Positions 16,883 to 25,492 of a stretch of 64,000 bases of DNA are shown one piece after another (position 1 is the stretch's first letter; every line of letters begins with the position of its first letter). Both the position numbers and the translations under genes were made by a program. Below the pieces are notes generated by a model that was given only the letters and a program-made list of their open reading frames with translations, had not been told where the DNA came from and made no database searches. Source of the stretch: CAYZED01 sp964477445 (GTDB lineage: Bacteria; Bacillota; Clostridia; Lutisporales; Lutisporaceae); the NCBI GenBank assembly GCA_964477445.1, contig CAYZED010000013.1:7090-71089 (forward strand), given 5' to 3'.

Positions 16883-18150
16883 TAAATTTCTCTAGCTCTC
16901 ACTATTTCAATTCCCATCCATCCAAATATTCCTGGTATTGGTGCCTCCGGTTTCCTTACTTGAACTTTTATTGAATTTAACGCAGAAAACTTTTCTAACA
17001 AGACATCTGCTATTCTCTCACCCAGCGCTTCTATTAAATCAAATCTTTCATCTTCAACTATTTTTTTTAGTTCAAAATAAACATCAGCATAGCTTATAGT
17101 TCCTTCTAACAAGTCAGTCTTACCAGCTACAGCTAAGTCTGTGAGTAGTTCTAGACTTATATAGAACTTTTGACCAAGTTTTTTCTCTTCTTCAAGAACT
17201 CCATGATATCCAAAAAATGCCATTTCGCTCATGATGATTTTGTCAGAAATCTTATTAGTGCTTTTGTCCGAGGTTTTATCAGTATTTTTATCTTTACTCT
17301 CCCTTTTTAGTGAAGTAGTCGTCGCTGAAAGTATTGCCTCTGTTATTCTCGCCGCTTGTAAGTTCTCTTTCACATCATGAACCCTTACAATATCAGCAAC
17401 CCCTTTAGATATTCCAATAACAGTAGTGGCTACAGTTCCAGCCGTGCGTTCTTTTGGGGGAATCCCATTTAAGATTTTCCCTATCATTGATTTTCGAGAA
17501 GTTCCTAATAATATTGGAAAACCTAGTTTTTTAAGCTCTTCGAGGCGACTCATTACTTCTATGTTTTGGTCAGGATTTTTTCCAAATCCAATACCAGGAT
17601 CTAAAACCATGTAATCATCGCAAATCCCAGCGCTACGTCCAATTTTGATTGAGGTTTCCAAGGACTCAGCAATTTCGATCATTATATCTTTTTCATAAAT
17701 ATTATTTTCTTTATTATGCATAATAATAATAGGTACTTTAAGTTCTGCTACAGTTTTGGCCATATTCGGATCTTTTTTCAATCCCCAGATGTCATTAACA
17801 ATAGACGCACCAGCTTTAATAGCTTCAGATGCAACTTCTGATTTGCTGGTATCAATCGAAATTGGAATATTAATCTCTTTTTTTAACGCTTTTATGACGG
17901 GAATTACTCGTTCTAATTCCTCTTTAACTGATATTTCAGTGAATCCCGGCCTGGTCGATTCCCCTCCAATATCTATTATATCCGCTCCGTCTGCTTCCAT
18001 TTTTTTAGCGAGTTCAACCGCGTTTTCAACAGACAAATAGTCTCCGCCATCAGAAAAAGAATCAGGAGTGATATTCAAAATCCCCATTATGAGAGTTTTT
18101 TCTCCAATAATGAGCTTATAATCTCCAGCATAAATCTCAATTTTTTTCAT
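16882..18150 (-). CDS. folP/folB: Dihydropteroate synthase-dihydroneopterin aldolase fusion
   Basis: The 422-residue protein joins two folate enzymes. Residues 1-270 are dihydropteroate synthase: MGILNITPDSFSDGG, DIIDIGGESTRPGF, SIDTSKSEVA, IVNDIWG, LDPGIGFGK, GTSRKSMIG and RVHDVKE. A linker rich in Asp, Lys, Ser and Thr (SKDKNTDKTSDKSTNKIS) follows. Residues about 305-422 are dihydroneopterin aldolase: MAFFGYHGVLEEEKKLGQKF, DLIEALGERIADVLL and VRKPEAPIPG. FolP condenses pABA with the pterin pyrophosphate; FolB makes hydroxymethyl-dihydropterin. A FolB-FolK fusion is common, but here FolB is fused to FolP and FolK is separate. Confidence 0.96.
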   Translation of the reverse strand: MKKIEIYAGDYKLIIGEKTLIMGILNITPDSFSDGGDYLSVENAVELAKKMEADGADIIDIGGESTRPGFTEISVKEELERVIPVIKALKKEINIPISIDTSKSEVASEAIKAGASIVNDIWGLKKDPNMAKTVAELKVPIIIMHNKENNIYEKDIMIEIAESLETSIKIGRSAGICDDYMVLDPGIGFGKNPDQNIEVMSRLEELKKLGFPILLGTSRKSMIGKILNGIPPKERTAGTVATTVIGISKGVADIVRVHDVKENLQAARITEAILSATTTSLKRESKDKNTDKTSDKSTNKISDKIIMSEMAFFGYHGVLEEEKKLGQKFYISLELLTDLAVAGKTDLLEGTISYADVYFELKKIVEDERFDLIEALGERIADVLLEKFSALNSIKVQVRKPEAPIPGIFGWMGIEIVRAREI

Positions 18151-18207
18151 ACAAACCTACCTTTAGATCTACTTTAACTATCTTAATTTTATAATCTGCT
18201 TTTAAAT

Positions 18208-18771
18208 CTACCTTGCGTTTATTAAACTCATTACTTCAGCCCGAGCTGCCACATCTTTAAGAAAATGTCCTCTTACACATGATGTAACAGTCTTAGCGCC
18301 TGGCTTTTTAACGCCTCTCATAGTCATACACATATGTTCAGCTTCAACCACCACCACCACGCCATATGGAGTCAATTCTTCCATAATTAAATCTGCTACA
18401 GTGGAAGTAATTCGCTCTTGTAATTGAGGTCTTTTAGCAACAGTCTCTACCACGCGAGCTAGTTTGCTAAGTCCCGTAAGCCTTCCGTCCTTCGGCAAAT
18501 ATGCCACATGTGCTTTCCCCAGAAAAGGTACCAAATGATGTTCACACATGGAGAAGAACGGAATGTCTTTAACCAAAACTATTTCCTGGTAACGCTCTTC
18601 CTCAAAGTATATTTTTAAATGCTCCCTTGGATCTTCTGTAAGTCCAGAAAATATTTCCTCATACATCCTTGCAATTCTACCTGGAGTTCCCTTCAAACCT
18701 TCTCTATCAGGATCTTCTCCAACTGCAGAAATTATTTCTCTAATTGCTCTTTCTATTCTCTCTTTATCCAT
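18208..18771 (-). CDS. folE: GTP cyclohydrolase I
   Basis: FolE opens GTP to dihydroneopterin triphosphate, the first pterin step. The 187-residue sequence is complete, with DPDREGLKGTPGRIARMY, the zinc Cys/His pair in SMCEHHLVPF, the later zinc Cys in EAEHMCMTMRG, and TSCVRGHF. The start ATG follows GAGGAG. It sits between pabC and folP/folB with short spacers (about 50 bp each side), in line with one operon. Confidence 0.98.
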   Translation of the reverse strand: MDKERIERAIREIISAVGEDPDREGLKGTPGRIARMYEEIFSGLTEDPREHLKIYFEEERYQEIVLVKDIPFFSMCEHHLVPFLGKAHVAYLPKDGRLTGLSKLARVVETVAKRPQLQERITSTVADLIMEELTPYGVVVVVEAEHMCMTMRGVKKPGAKTVTSCVRGHFLKDVAARAEVMSLINAR

Positions 18772-18820
18772 CTTCTTTACTCCTCACGGTTCGTCATTAT
18801 TTGTACTATTTGTATTATGT

Positions 18821-19753
18821 CTATATTTCAATTTCAGTTTCAATTTCAGTTTCAGTTTCAGTTTCAATTTCATTATCTAAATTGACCATATATTTTTCCA
18901 TAATAAATTTCAATAGCTTATTTTCTGTTGAATTCTTTTTAATTTCTATAATTTCTCTAACTGGCATGATTCCCATTAACGAATTGGTTAAAAACATTGC
19001 GTCGCTATTAACAATATCATCTATAATAAAAGCTCCCTCAACAACATTATAACCAAATTTTGTAAAATGTTCAATAGCCCAATTTCTAATTATTCCCGGC
19101 AAAGCCCCAACCTTCAATTCTGGTGTATAAATTTTTTCATCTTTTATCCAAAAAATATTCGACGTCAAGCATTCACATACATTTTTTTCTTCATTAAGGA
19201 CTATCATTTCTTGAAAACCTAATTCCATAGCATCAGTCTTACCTATTAAGTTTTCTGCATAATTCAAAGTCTTTACCCCTAAAAAGCGACTTTTTGTATA
19301 AATTCTTTCTTTAGATAGACCTACCTTTATACCTCTTAAATAATACTCCTCTGGATATGAAAATTCCATAAAATAAATATGCATATCCGCCTTTTTATTT
19401 CTTTTTATGTCAGTATTTTTTACCCAATTAATTCTCATTCTTCCAGAACATATTCTATCAGTACAAATCCCTTTAATCTTATTTTCTATGCTATTATACT
19501 TACTTATTTCTAATATATATTCTTCAACCCATTTTTTTACTTCAAAATACTCTGGCAAATTAGGTAGATTCATTTTTATCGAACTACTCTTCAATCTGTC
19601 ATAATGTTCCTTTAAGAATTTTGTGTGACCATTATAAATCAGTACAGTTTCGAAAACCCCTTGTCCCGTGGTGTATCCAGATTCAAATAGGTTTTCAATT
19701 CGTAAGCCACCATAATAGATAGTTCCATTTTCAGAAATAATCAAATCATTCAC
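18821..19753 (-). CDS. pabC: Aminodeoxychorismate lyase
   Basis: The 310-residue protein is a class IV PLP enzyme: GQGVFETVLIYNG at residues 31-43, the PLP Lys in LGVKTLNYAENLIGKTDA, then ECLTSNIFWIKDEKIYTP and LPGIIRNWAIE. In this context it is PabC, which releases pABA from aminodeoxychorismate; a branched-chain or D-amino-acid aminotransferase is the sequence-only alternative. It starts with GTG at 19753, overlapping the pabB stop by eight bases. The last 16 residues are a Glu/Thr/Ile run (EIETETETEIETEIEI) coded by a hexamer repeat. Confidence 0.92.
   Translation of the reverse strand: MNDLIISENGTIYYGGLRIENLFESGYTTGQGVFETVLIYNGHTKFLKEHYDRLKSSSIKMNLPNLPEYFEVKKWVEEYILEISKYNSIENKIKGICTDRICSGRMRINWVKNTDIKRNKKADMHIYFMEFSYPEEYYLRGIKVGLSKERIYTKSRFLGVKTLNYAENLIGKTDAMELGFQEMIVLNEEKNVCECLTSNIFWIKDEKIYTPELKVGALPGIIRNWAIEHFTKFGYNVVEGAFIIDDIVNSDAMFLTNSLMGIMPVREIIEIKKNSTENKLLKFIMEKYMVNLDNEIETETETEIETEIEI
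18826..18873 (-). repeat. Hexanucleotide repeat at the pabC 3' end
   Basis: Eight near-identical six-base units (tttcaa or tttcag on the plus strand) code for the Glu-Thr/Ile tail of PabC. Gain or loss of units keeps the frame and changes only the tail length. Confidence 0.9.
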
Positions 19754-21540
19754 CTGCTAACGTTTTTAATATTGCTCTTCCTTTATCAAGTGTCTCATAA
19801 TACTCATCTTCAGGGTTTGAGTCCCAGACAATCCCACCACCGACTTGATAGTGAACTTTTTCACCAATTTTCAATATTGATCTAATCAAAATATTAAAAT
19901 CCATATTTCCATTATATGATATGTATCCTAAAGATCCTGTGTATATATTTCGCCGCGTTGGTTCCAATTCGTCGATAATTTCCATAGCTCTAATCTTAGG
20001 GGCACCTGTAATTGACCCACCTGGAAAAAGTGCTTTTATTAGGTCTATTTGGTCCTTACCTTCTTCTAATTTACATATTATAGAAGCAACTAAGTGGTGT
20101 ACCGTTTTATAGTGCTCGACTTTAAATAATTCAGTAACTTCAACAGAACCAGGTTCTGCAACTCTTCCTAAATCGTTTCGTACAAGATCAACTATCATAA
20201 GAAGTTCAGATCTATCCTTTTCGCTGTTAAAGAGTTTTTCTGCAAACATTTTGTCTTCTATTTCATCTTTTCCTCTTGGCAAAGTTCCTTTGATGGGCCT
20301 TGACTCTGCTATTTTGTTATTATAGCAAAACAGTCTCTCTGGCGAGCTTGAAAGAATATGTCTGAGTATCGAATCTGAATTCGACGATGTTTCCGAATTC
20401 GATGAGGAATCTGAATTCGACGAGGAATCTGAATATGTATAAGAATCCGAATATGAAGAAAAATCCAAATACGCTGCAAAAGGGGCAGCATTTCGTTCTC
20501 TTAATTCAGAATAAATATCTTCTGCACTCCTATCAGTTTCACCTGAAAACCGCTGTGTCATATTTACTTGATAGACATCCCCGGCTTTAATATCGAGTGA
20601 GCTTGCGAAAGAAGAAAAAGACAATACTCCAAGAACGAATGAAACAATTTTTTTCATAATACCTCCAAATGAGAGGATTCTCTCATCATCTTGGTGAAAT
20701 ACACACGCAACAAATTGTTGCACCTGTTTCAGTTNNNNNNNNNNTATTTACTTGATAGACATCCCCGGCTTTTATATAATCTCTAATTCTTTCGACAGCT
20801 TTCATATAATTCGTCTTATCAAAGTTAGGTATCATAATGTTTTTATCTACTTTTTTTATTGAGTGACTATTTATTCTCGTAGCATTTTCAGCGATTTCTA
20901 TTAATCTATTAATCTTTTCTTCTATTTCTTTATCGCTAGTCCCTTTTGCAATAATCCAAACTTCATTTTCTTCATGGTCAAATGCAAAAATATTCTCGTA
21001 ATCACCAAACCAAAAATAAGGTATTTTATTATCTTCGGCAGCTAGGTTCGGTATTTTTTCTATGAATCGGCCAAAATCATAACTAAAATATCCGACAAGT
21101 CCTCCTATAAAAGGGCTATAACAAGCTTCTGAGCCAATGTTTTCAAAAGAAATATTTGAGCCAAATGTACCTTTTGAAGCTGACGTATCACGTTCATCGG
21201 AAGCTTCATTTTTATCTGACAAATCGTTTGAACTTAAAAGTTCTACGTTATCTCGTTGATTTTCTAGATGTACTCCGCTATATTCACAAGCCGCTCTCAA
21301 TATAGCAAAGGGCTCACCGATTCCATTATATTCATAAACTTTTTTTGGTTCAAAACCAATAAAAGAGTATTTCCCAATTTTTTTATCTTTCATGCTCGAA
21401 TCGAGGAAGAAAACATGGCGTTTATCGCACACTTGATCAAAAATATTTTTTGAATCGACACTAAAATCAAGCTTCCGAAATTTTATTCCTACCTTTTTTT
21501 GTTCACACTTTTTTTGTTCACATGATTTATGGTTAATCAA
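19746..21540 (-). CDS. pabB: Aminodeoxychorismate synthase component I (split by scaffold error)
   Basis: PabB makes 4-amino-4-deoxychorismate from chorismate with PabA-derived ammonia. The N-terminal half (21540-20745) ends at IKAGDVYQVN; the C-terminal half restarts with the same IKAGDVYQVN followed by MTQRFSGETD and carries LSSSPERLF, IKGTLPRGKDE, DLGRVAEPGSVEV, GGSITGAPKIRAMEII and VGGGIVWDS. The shared stretch is 28 bp, so two overlapping contig ends were not merged and about 140 extra bases are probably false. A Ser/Asn/Asp insert of about 33 residues sits between the AAYLDF strand and ILSSSPER. Start is TTG 21540, directly after the pabA stop. Confidence 0.92.
20352..20468 (-). repeat. 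18-bp coding repeat in pabB
   Basis: An 18-bp unit coding for DSSSNS occurs about three times, flanked by looser Ser/Tyr/Asp copies. It lies at a surface loop before the conserved LSSSPER strand and keeps the frame. Confidence 0.75.
20735..20744. other. Assembly gap (10 N) in pabB
   Basis: The same 28 bases (from tatttacttg to cccggctt) lie right of the gap and again about 180 bases to its left, as for unmerged contig ends. The 140 bases between carry an unrelated ribosome binding site and signal-peptide-like start. Confidence 0.97.
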
Positions 21541-22128
21541 TTAATTTCCCTCAGTTCTCATAACAAAGTTTTTTAGTAATTCCAATCCCATTTCTGAAAG
21601 ATAAGCTTCTGGATGAAACTGAACGCCCTCAATGTCAAATTCCTTATGCCTCAATCCCATAATTTCACCATCTACTGTCTCCGCAGAAATTTCTAAACAA
21701 GCTGGAAGCGAGTCTCTCTCCACCACCAAAGAATGATACCTTGTAACACTTAGCGGATTTTTTATGCCAAAGAAAACGCCTTTGCCATCATGCGTGATTT
21801 CTTGAACTTTGCCATGAACTGGTACTTTTCCAGAAACAATTTTCCCACCAAAATATTGCCCAATAGTCTGCATCCCTAAACAAATCCCCAGTATAGGTAT
21901 AACACCTTTATATTTGTCCACTATATCCATTGATATTCCAGCTTCATTAGGAGTTTTTGGTCCTGGGGAAATTACTATTCCTGCTGGTTTTATACTCAAA
22001 ATGTCCTCTATAGTCAAATCATCATTTCTTCTCACCACAACTTCTTCCGAAAGAATTCTAAGATACTGTACTAAGTTATATGTGAAAGAATCATAATTGT
22101 CAATAATTAGAATTTTGTTGTTCTTCAA
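21541..22128 (-). CDS. pabA: Aminodeoxychorismate/anthranilate synthase glutaminase
   Basis: PabA supplies ammonia from glutamine to PabB. It is a class I amidotransferase of about 195 residues: ILIIDNYDSFTYNLVQYL, VISPGPKTPNEAG, the Cys nucleophile in ILGICLGMQTIG, and the His/Glu pair in GVQFHPEAYLS. The start is placed at TTG 22128, five bases after AGGAGGA; an upstream start lacks a site. That TTG overlaps the stop of the upstream AAA_14 gene (TTGA). TrpG is the usual alternative name for such dual-use subunits, but the pab/fol context favours PabA. Confidence 0.95.
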   Translation of the reverse strand: MKNNKILIIDNYDSFTYNLVQYLRILSEEVVVRRNDDLTIEDILSIKPAGIVISPGPKTPNEAGISMDIVDKYKGVIPILGICLGMQTIGQYFGGKIVSGKVPVHGKVQEITHDGKGVFFGIKNPLSVTRYHSLVVERDSLPACLEISAETVDGEIMGLRHKEFDIEGVQFHPEAYLSEMGLELLKNFVMRTEGN

Positions 22129-23339
22129 GATATTCCTCCTATATTTCCACACAAAAAATCAATCAGATTCATATGAATAATTCCATCTCTTGTTAATGAA
22201 ACCCTATCTAAAGAAATCACATATTTGGGGTAATTATCAGCAATATTTTCATATGCTCCAAATTCACGCTCTATTACTTTTTCATCACTTAACAAATATG
22301 CAACTTGAACGTAGAATTTCTCATCGCCTTTTTTTGCAATAAAATCTACTTCTCCCTTATGAGTCTTACCAATATAAACCTGATATCCCCTTGCTATTAA
22401 CTCGTTATAGCAAATTGTTTCCATAATATAATTATATTCATCCTTAACTCGATTCTTTTTTATGTGCAAAAATCCCAAATCACATATATAAATTTTTTCT
22501 TCATATGCAAGTATTTTTTTTCCACGAATATCATATCTCGGTACTTTGTCACATATACATGCGTCCACAATATATTTAAGATAGTCGTAAACGGTTGGTG
22601 CTGATACTGATTGATTTTTATCAGTTAGTGAATTTGAAATGGCATTGCCCGAAATAGTTGTTGATGAATTCGCTACTATGTACTCCAATATTTTTTCAAG
22701 TGCTACTGGTGATGCCACTTTATTTCTCATAATTATATCTTTTAAAACAACAGAGTCGTAAATATTTGACAAAATAGTTTCTTTGCTTCCTTCGTCAATT
22801 TCCCTACAAACTAAAGGGAACCCACCCCATTTCATATATTCGTCCAGTAGTTCTTCCCTCGATTTGTTTGTTCCCATCTCTAATTGGCATTCACAATATT
22901 CCTTAAAATTAAAAGGCATAATTCGAAATGAGATAGTTCTACCACTTAAATGAGTTGCGAGTTCACCAGATAGAAGTTTAGAATTTGAACCAGTTATAAA
23001 AATACTCACATCATGTGTAGACCGAAATGAATTGATAACTAATTCAAATTCATTTACATTTTGAATTTCATCAAAAAACAAGTAATATTTACCCTGTTCA
23101 ATTATGCTGTTTTCAATATGTTTATATAAAAAATCCGGATTATATAACTCTTTAAATTTATAATCTTCAAAGTTTATATATACGATTCTTTCTTCAGTAA
23201 TTCCCTTATCTTTTAACTCTTTAATAATTTGTCTTAAAATCGTCGATTTACCAGAACGTCTAATTCCAGTTATTACTTTTACCATCTCAGAATCATAAAA
23301 AGGCCGAATGCGTTGTAAATACATTTCCCTTATTACCAT
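22125..23339 (-). CDS. AAA_14/DUF4143 ATPase, copy 1
   Basis: The 404-residue protein has an AAA_14 ATPase core with Walker A VITGIRRSGKST near residue 24, Walker B YYLFFDEIQN, and sensor ITGSNSKLLSGE. A winged-helix part follows, and then a DUF4143 restriction-endonuclease-like domain with EVDFIAKKGDEKFYVQVAY, in which the usual catalytic Lys after the second strand is replaced by Gln. Proteins of this kind are widespread and often multicopy; their function is not established. The stop overlaps the pabA start, so this accessory gene is translationally linked to pABA synthesis. Confidence 0.85.
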   Translation of the reverse strand: MVIREMYLQRIRPFYDSEMVKVITGIRRSGKSTILRQIIKELKDKGITEERIVYINFEDYKFKELYNPDFLYKHIENSIIEQGKYYLFFDEIQNVNEFELVINSFRSTHDVSIFITGSNSKLLSGELATHLSGRTISFRIMPFNFKEYCECQLEMGTNKSREELLDEYMKWGGFPLVCREIDEGSKETILSNIYDSVVLKDIIMRNKVASPVALEKILEYIVANSSTTISGNAISNSLTDKNQSVSAPTVYDYLKYIVDACICDKVPRYDIRGKKILAYEEKIYICDLGFLHIKKNRVKDEYNYIMETICYNELIARGYQVYIGKTHKGEVDFIAKKGDEKFYVQVAYLLSDEKVIEREFGAYENIADNYPKYVISLDRVSLTRDGIIHMNLIDFLCGNIGGIS

Positions 23340-23406
23340 ATATTAATTCATCTCCAATCGTACTCAGTACCTACGTATATCTAATATATCATCACCCACA
23401 TAAAAA

Positions 23407-23442
23407 ATCAAACGGAATTAATTCAATTTAATTCCGTTTGAT
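23407..23442 (-). terminator. Rho-independent terminator
   Basis: A perfect 15-base stem (ATCAAACGGAATTAA and its complement) with a six-base loop is followed on the minus strand by a T-run. It lies downstream of the truncated MFS gene and isolates the AAA_14-pab-fol unit from it. Confidence 0.85.
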
Positions 23443-23472
23443 GATTTCGCTATGGTTTTAACCGCGTTTAAT

Positions 23473-23804
23473 TTATGTCGCTTTTTTGTACTTAATTCTT
23501 TCAAGCAAAGTAGGTATAAATAAACTTATTATTAAGCAAACAAACAATATCGAAAGACTTCCACCTATACAAATATAGCGCACAACATAACTGTTTTTTT
23601 AGAAAAATTATTAATATATGCACCTGTAAGAATTGATAATAATAGCGAACCTATCATTGTTAGCAAATACACAAATTGTACTTCTAGTACGCTCGCATTT
23701 GGGAAAGCCATCCCAATTTGAGCTAGTATTGATGAAATGATTACACTAGACAATCCCATAAATGAAACTAATAAAATTGCTATTTTTGTTCTTCTTAACT
23801 GCAT
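23473..23804 (-). pseudogene. MFS transporter remnant with internal deletion
   Basis: The first 79 codons encode two transmembrane helices and the loop typical of an MFS N-terminus (VSFMGLSSVIISSILAQIG, then YINNFSKKTVML). A stop follows. In another frame the sequence continues with a single hydrophobic helix and a basic tail (LERIKYKK), which looks like the end of such a transporter. Most of the gene between is absent, so it cannot work. It lies between two AAA_14 ATPase genes. Confidence 0.7.
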
Positions 23805-23826
23805 TTTTTTCTCTCCTTGTTAAGCC

Positions 23827-25062
23827 TCAAAAGGCGGTAATATTCCTATCAAGTAAAAAGTCGATAATATTCAGATTCTTAATTCCGTCAATATTGCTAT
23901 TAAGTATCTTATCCATAGATAAAATGATTTTTTCATAATTATCATTTATAGCAAGCAATGGCTTTAACTCGCGTTCTCTCGTCGCATCATCAAGTATAGT
24001 AGATGAAACTTGATAATACACCCTTGTCCCTGATTTTTCAGCTACAAAGTCTACCTCCAACGATCCGATTTTCCCAATTGAAACGTCATAACCTCTGCGC
24101 AACAATTCAAAATATACAACATTTTCGAGAATATGCCCGTAATCATAGTTCCCTTTTTTTAATAATACTTGTCGGAGACCTGAATCAACAAGGTAGAACT
24201 TCTCTTGTGTTTTTAAATATAGCTTACCCTTAATATCGTATCTTTTTGCTCTATAAAAAATAAAGGCATCTTCTAACATTTTAAGATAAGAATCTATCGT
24301 TTCGCTCGTAGTTTTTCTGCCTGCACTTGTCAAAAAATCGCTTATTTTCTTGGTCGACAATGGATTCCCTATATTATCAGCTACAAATCGTATAACATTT
24401 TCGAGAAGTGCCACATCTCTTACTTCATTTCTTTGGACAACGTCTTTTACTATTACGGTATTAAATATTCCACTCAAAAATGGCTCAATCGTTTCTAATC
24501 TATCAATGATTTTTGATATTCCAGGAAATCCACCAATAGTTAAGTAAAGTTCGAACCAATTTTCCATATCTCTATTCTGTATATCTTTTCTCTGTATATT
24601 TTCGTTGAAATTCAAAAACTCCTTAAATGATAAGGGAAGCATTTTTATCTCAACATAACGACCCGAAAGAAGTGTAGATATCTCAGAAGATAATAGATAT
24701 GCATTCGAGCCAGTAACATAAATATCGACATTCCCTTTCAACCGCAACGAGTTCACAGTTCGCTCCCATTCAACAACTTGTTGAACTTCATCCAACAATA
24801 TATAGTACATTTTATCATCCAAAATTTTAGTTTTTATATACTCATGCAATTGCTTATAATCGCGAATTTCATCAAACTCTAGTGATTCAAAATTTATTCG
24901 GACTATATTTTCTTTTTCTATTCCTTCTTGTAAAAGCTTTTCTTCAAATAAAGCAAGCAATGTTGACTTTCCACAACGACGAATTCCAGTAATCACTTTG
25001 ATTAATTCTGTCTTTTCACGAAAAGCTATTAGCTTATCAAGATACCTTTTTCTATCATGCAT
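23827..25062 (-). CDS. AAA_14/DUF4143 ATPase, copy 2
   Basis: A 411-residue paralogue with Walker A VITGIRRCGKST, Walker B MYYILLDEVQQV, sensor YVTGSNAYLLSSE, and a C-terminal DUF4143 domain with LEVDFVAEKSGTRVYYQV, where Gln again takes the place of the expected Lys. It is closer to copy 3 (28997-30211) than to copy 1, judged by shared segments such as LKTQEKFYLVDSGLR. ATG follows AAAGGAAG, and a promoter with 17-base spacing lies 20 bases upstream, so it is separately expressed. Confidence 0.87.
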   Translation of the reverse strand: MHDRKRYLDKLIAFREKTELIKVITGIRRCGKSTLLALFEEKLLQEGIEKENIVRINFESLEFDEIRDYKQLHEYIKTKILDDKMYYILLDEVQQVVEWERTVNSLRLKGNVDIYVTGSNAYLLSSEISTLLSGRYVEIKMLPLSFKEFLNFNENIQRKDIQNRDMENWFELYLTIGGFPGISKIIDRLETIEPFLSGIFNTVIVKDVVQRNEVRDVALLENVIRFVADNIGNPLSTKKISDFLTSAGRKTTSETIDSYLKMLEDAFIFYRAKRYDIKGKLYLKTQEKFYLVDSGLRQVLLKKGNYDYGHILENVVYFELLRRGYDVSIGKIGSLEVDFVAEKSGTRVYYQVSSTILDDATRERELKPLLAINDNYEKIILSMDKILNSNIDGIKNLNIIDFLLDRNITAF

Positions 25063-25082
25063 ATTTTCACTTCCTTTTTTCT

Positions 25083-25111
25083 ATCATAGTCTATTTTTGT
25101 CGCGTATTCAA
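25083..25111 (-). promoter_or_regulatory. Promoter of AAA_14 copy 2
   Basis: TTGAAT and TATGAT are separated by 17 bases on the minus strand, about 20 bases before the start codon. Confidence 0.65.
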
Positions 25112-25201
25112 GTTGTTTTTCGGTTATACTCTAAATAGTTGTCGAAAACAGTATTTACATCGCTTATAATAGAAAAACTCTCGAAAAGGAATTGTTCAAT
25201 A

Positions 25202-25492
25202 TTATACTCTGAAACTATTTGTTAATATCATACATGAGCCCATTATCATCATTAAAAAAATCAAAGGACTAACCAAAACCAAAGTAGTAAGAATTATTAT
25301 CTTTTTTTTCATCACAATCAAAATCACACCAACGATCAATAAAGCAATAATCGGTACAAAAATTCCAATACCACTTAATAGATTAGTTATTCCTCCAAAA
25401 GGTATTCCAAGTGTTATAGAATATGTAATTGCAGCTATGAGAACCCCGATAAGACAATCAACAATATCCTGCTTGTTAGTCTTTTTATTCAT
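25202..25492 (-). CDS. Small three-helix membrane protein
   Basis: A 96-residue protein with three hydrophobic segments (about residues 14-33, 38-58 and 68-90) and a basic KKKI between the last two. I recognise no family. Its ATG follows the Lgt-like stop directly (TAAATG), with GGAG eight bases before, so it is the last gene of the radical SAM operon. A role in the membrane with its operon partners is inferred only. Confidence 0.6.
   Translation of the reverse strand: MNKKTNKQDIVDCLIGVLIAAITYSITLGIPFGGITNLLSGIGIFVPIIALLIVGVILIVMKKKIIILTTLVLVSPLIFLMMIMGSCMILTNSFRV

Noticed and set aside
18160..18210. THF riboswitch in the folate operon
   Set aside because: No leader with the conserved THF-riboswitch core was seen before folE or folP.
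19746..20723. A separate secreted protein starting with a signal peptide
   Set aside because: After the first residues it is the C-terminal half of PabB; the start lies on a probable chimeric contig end.
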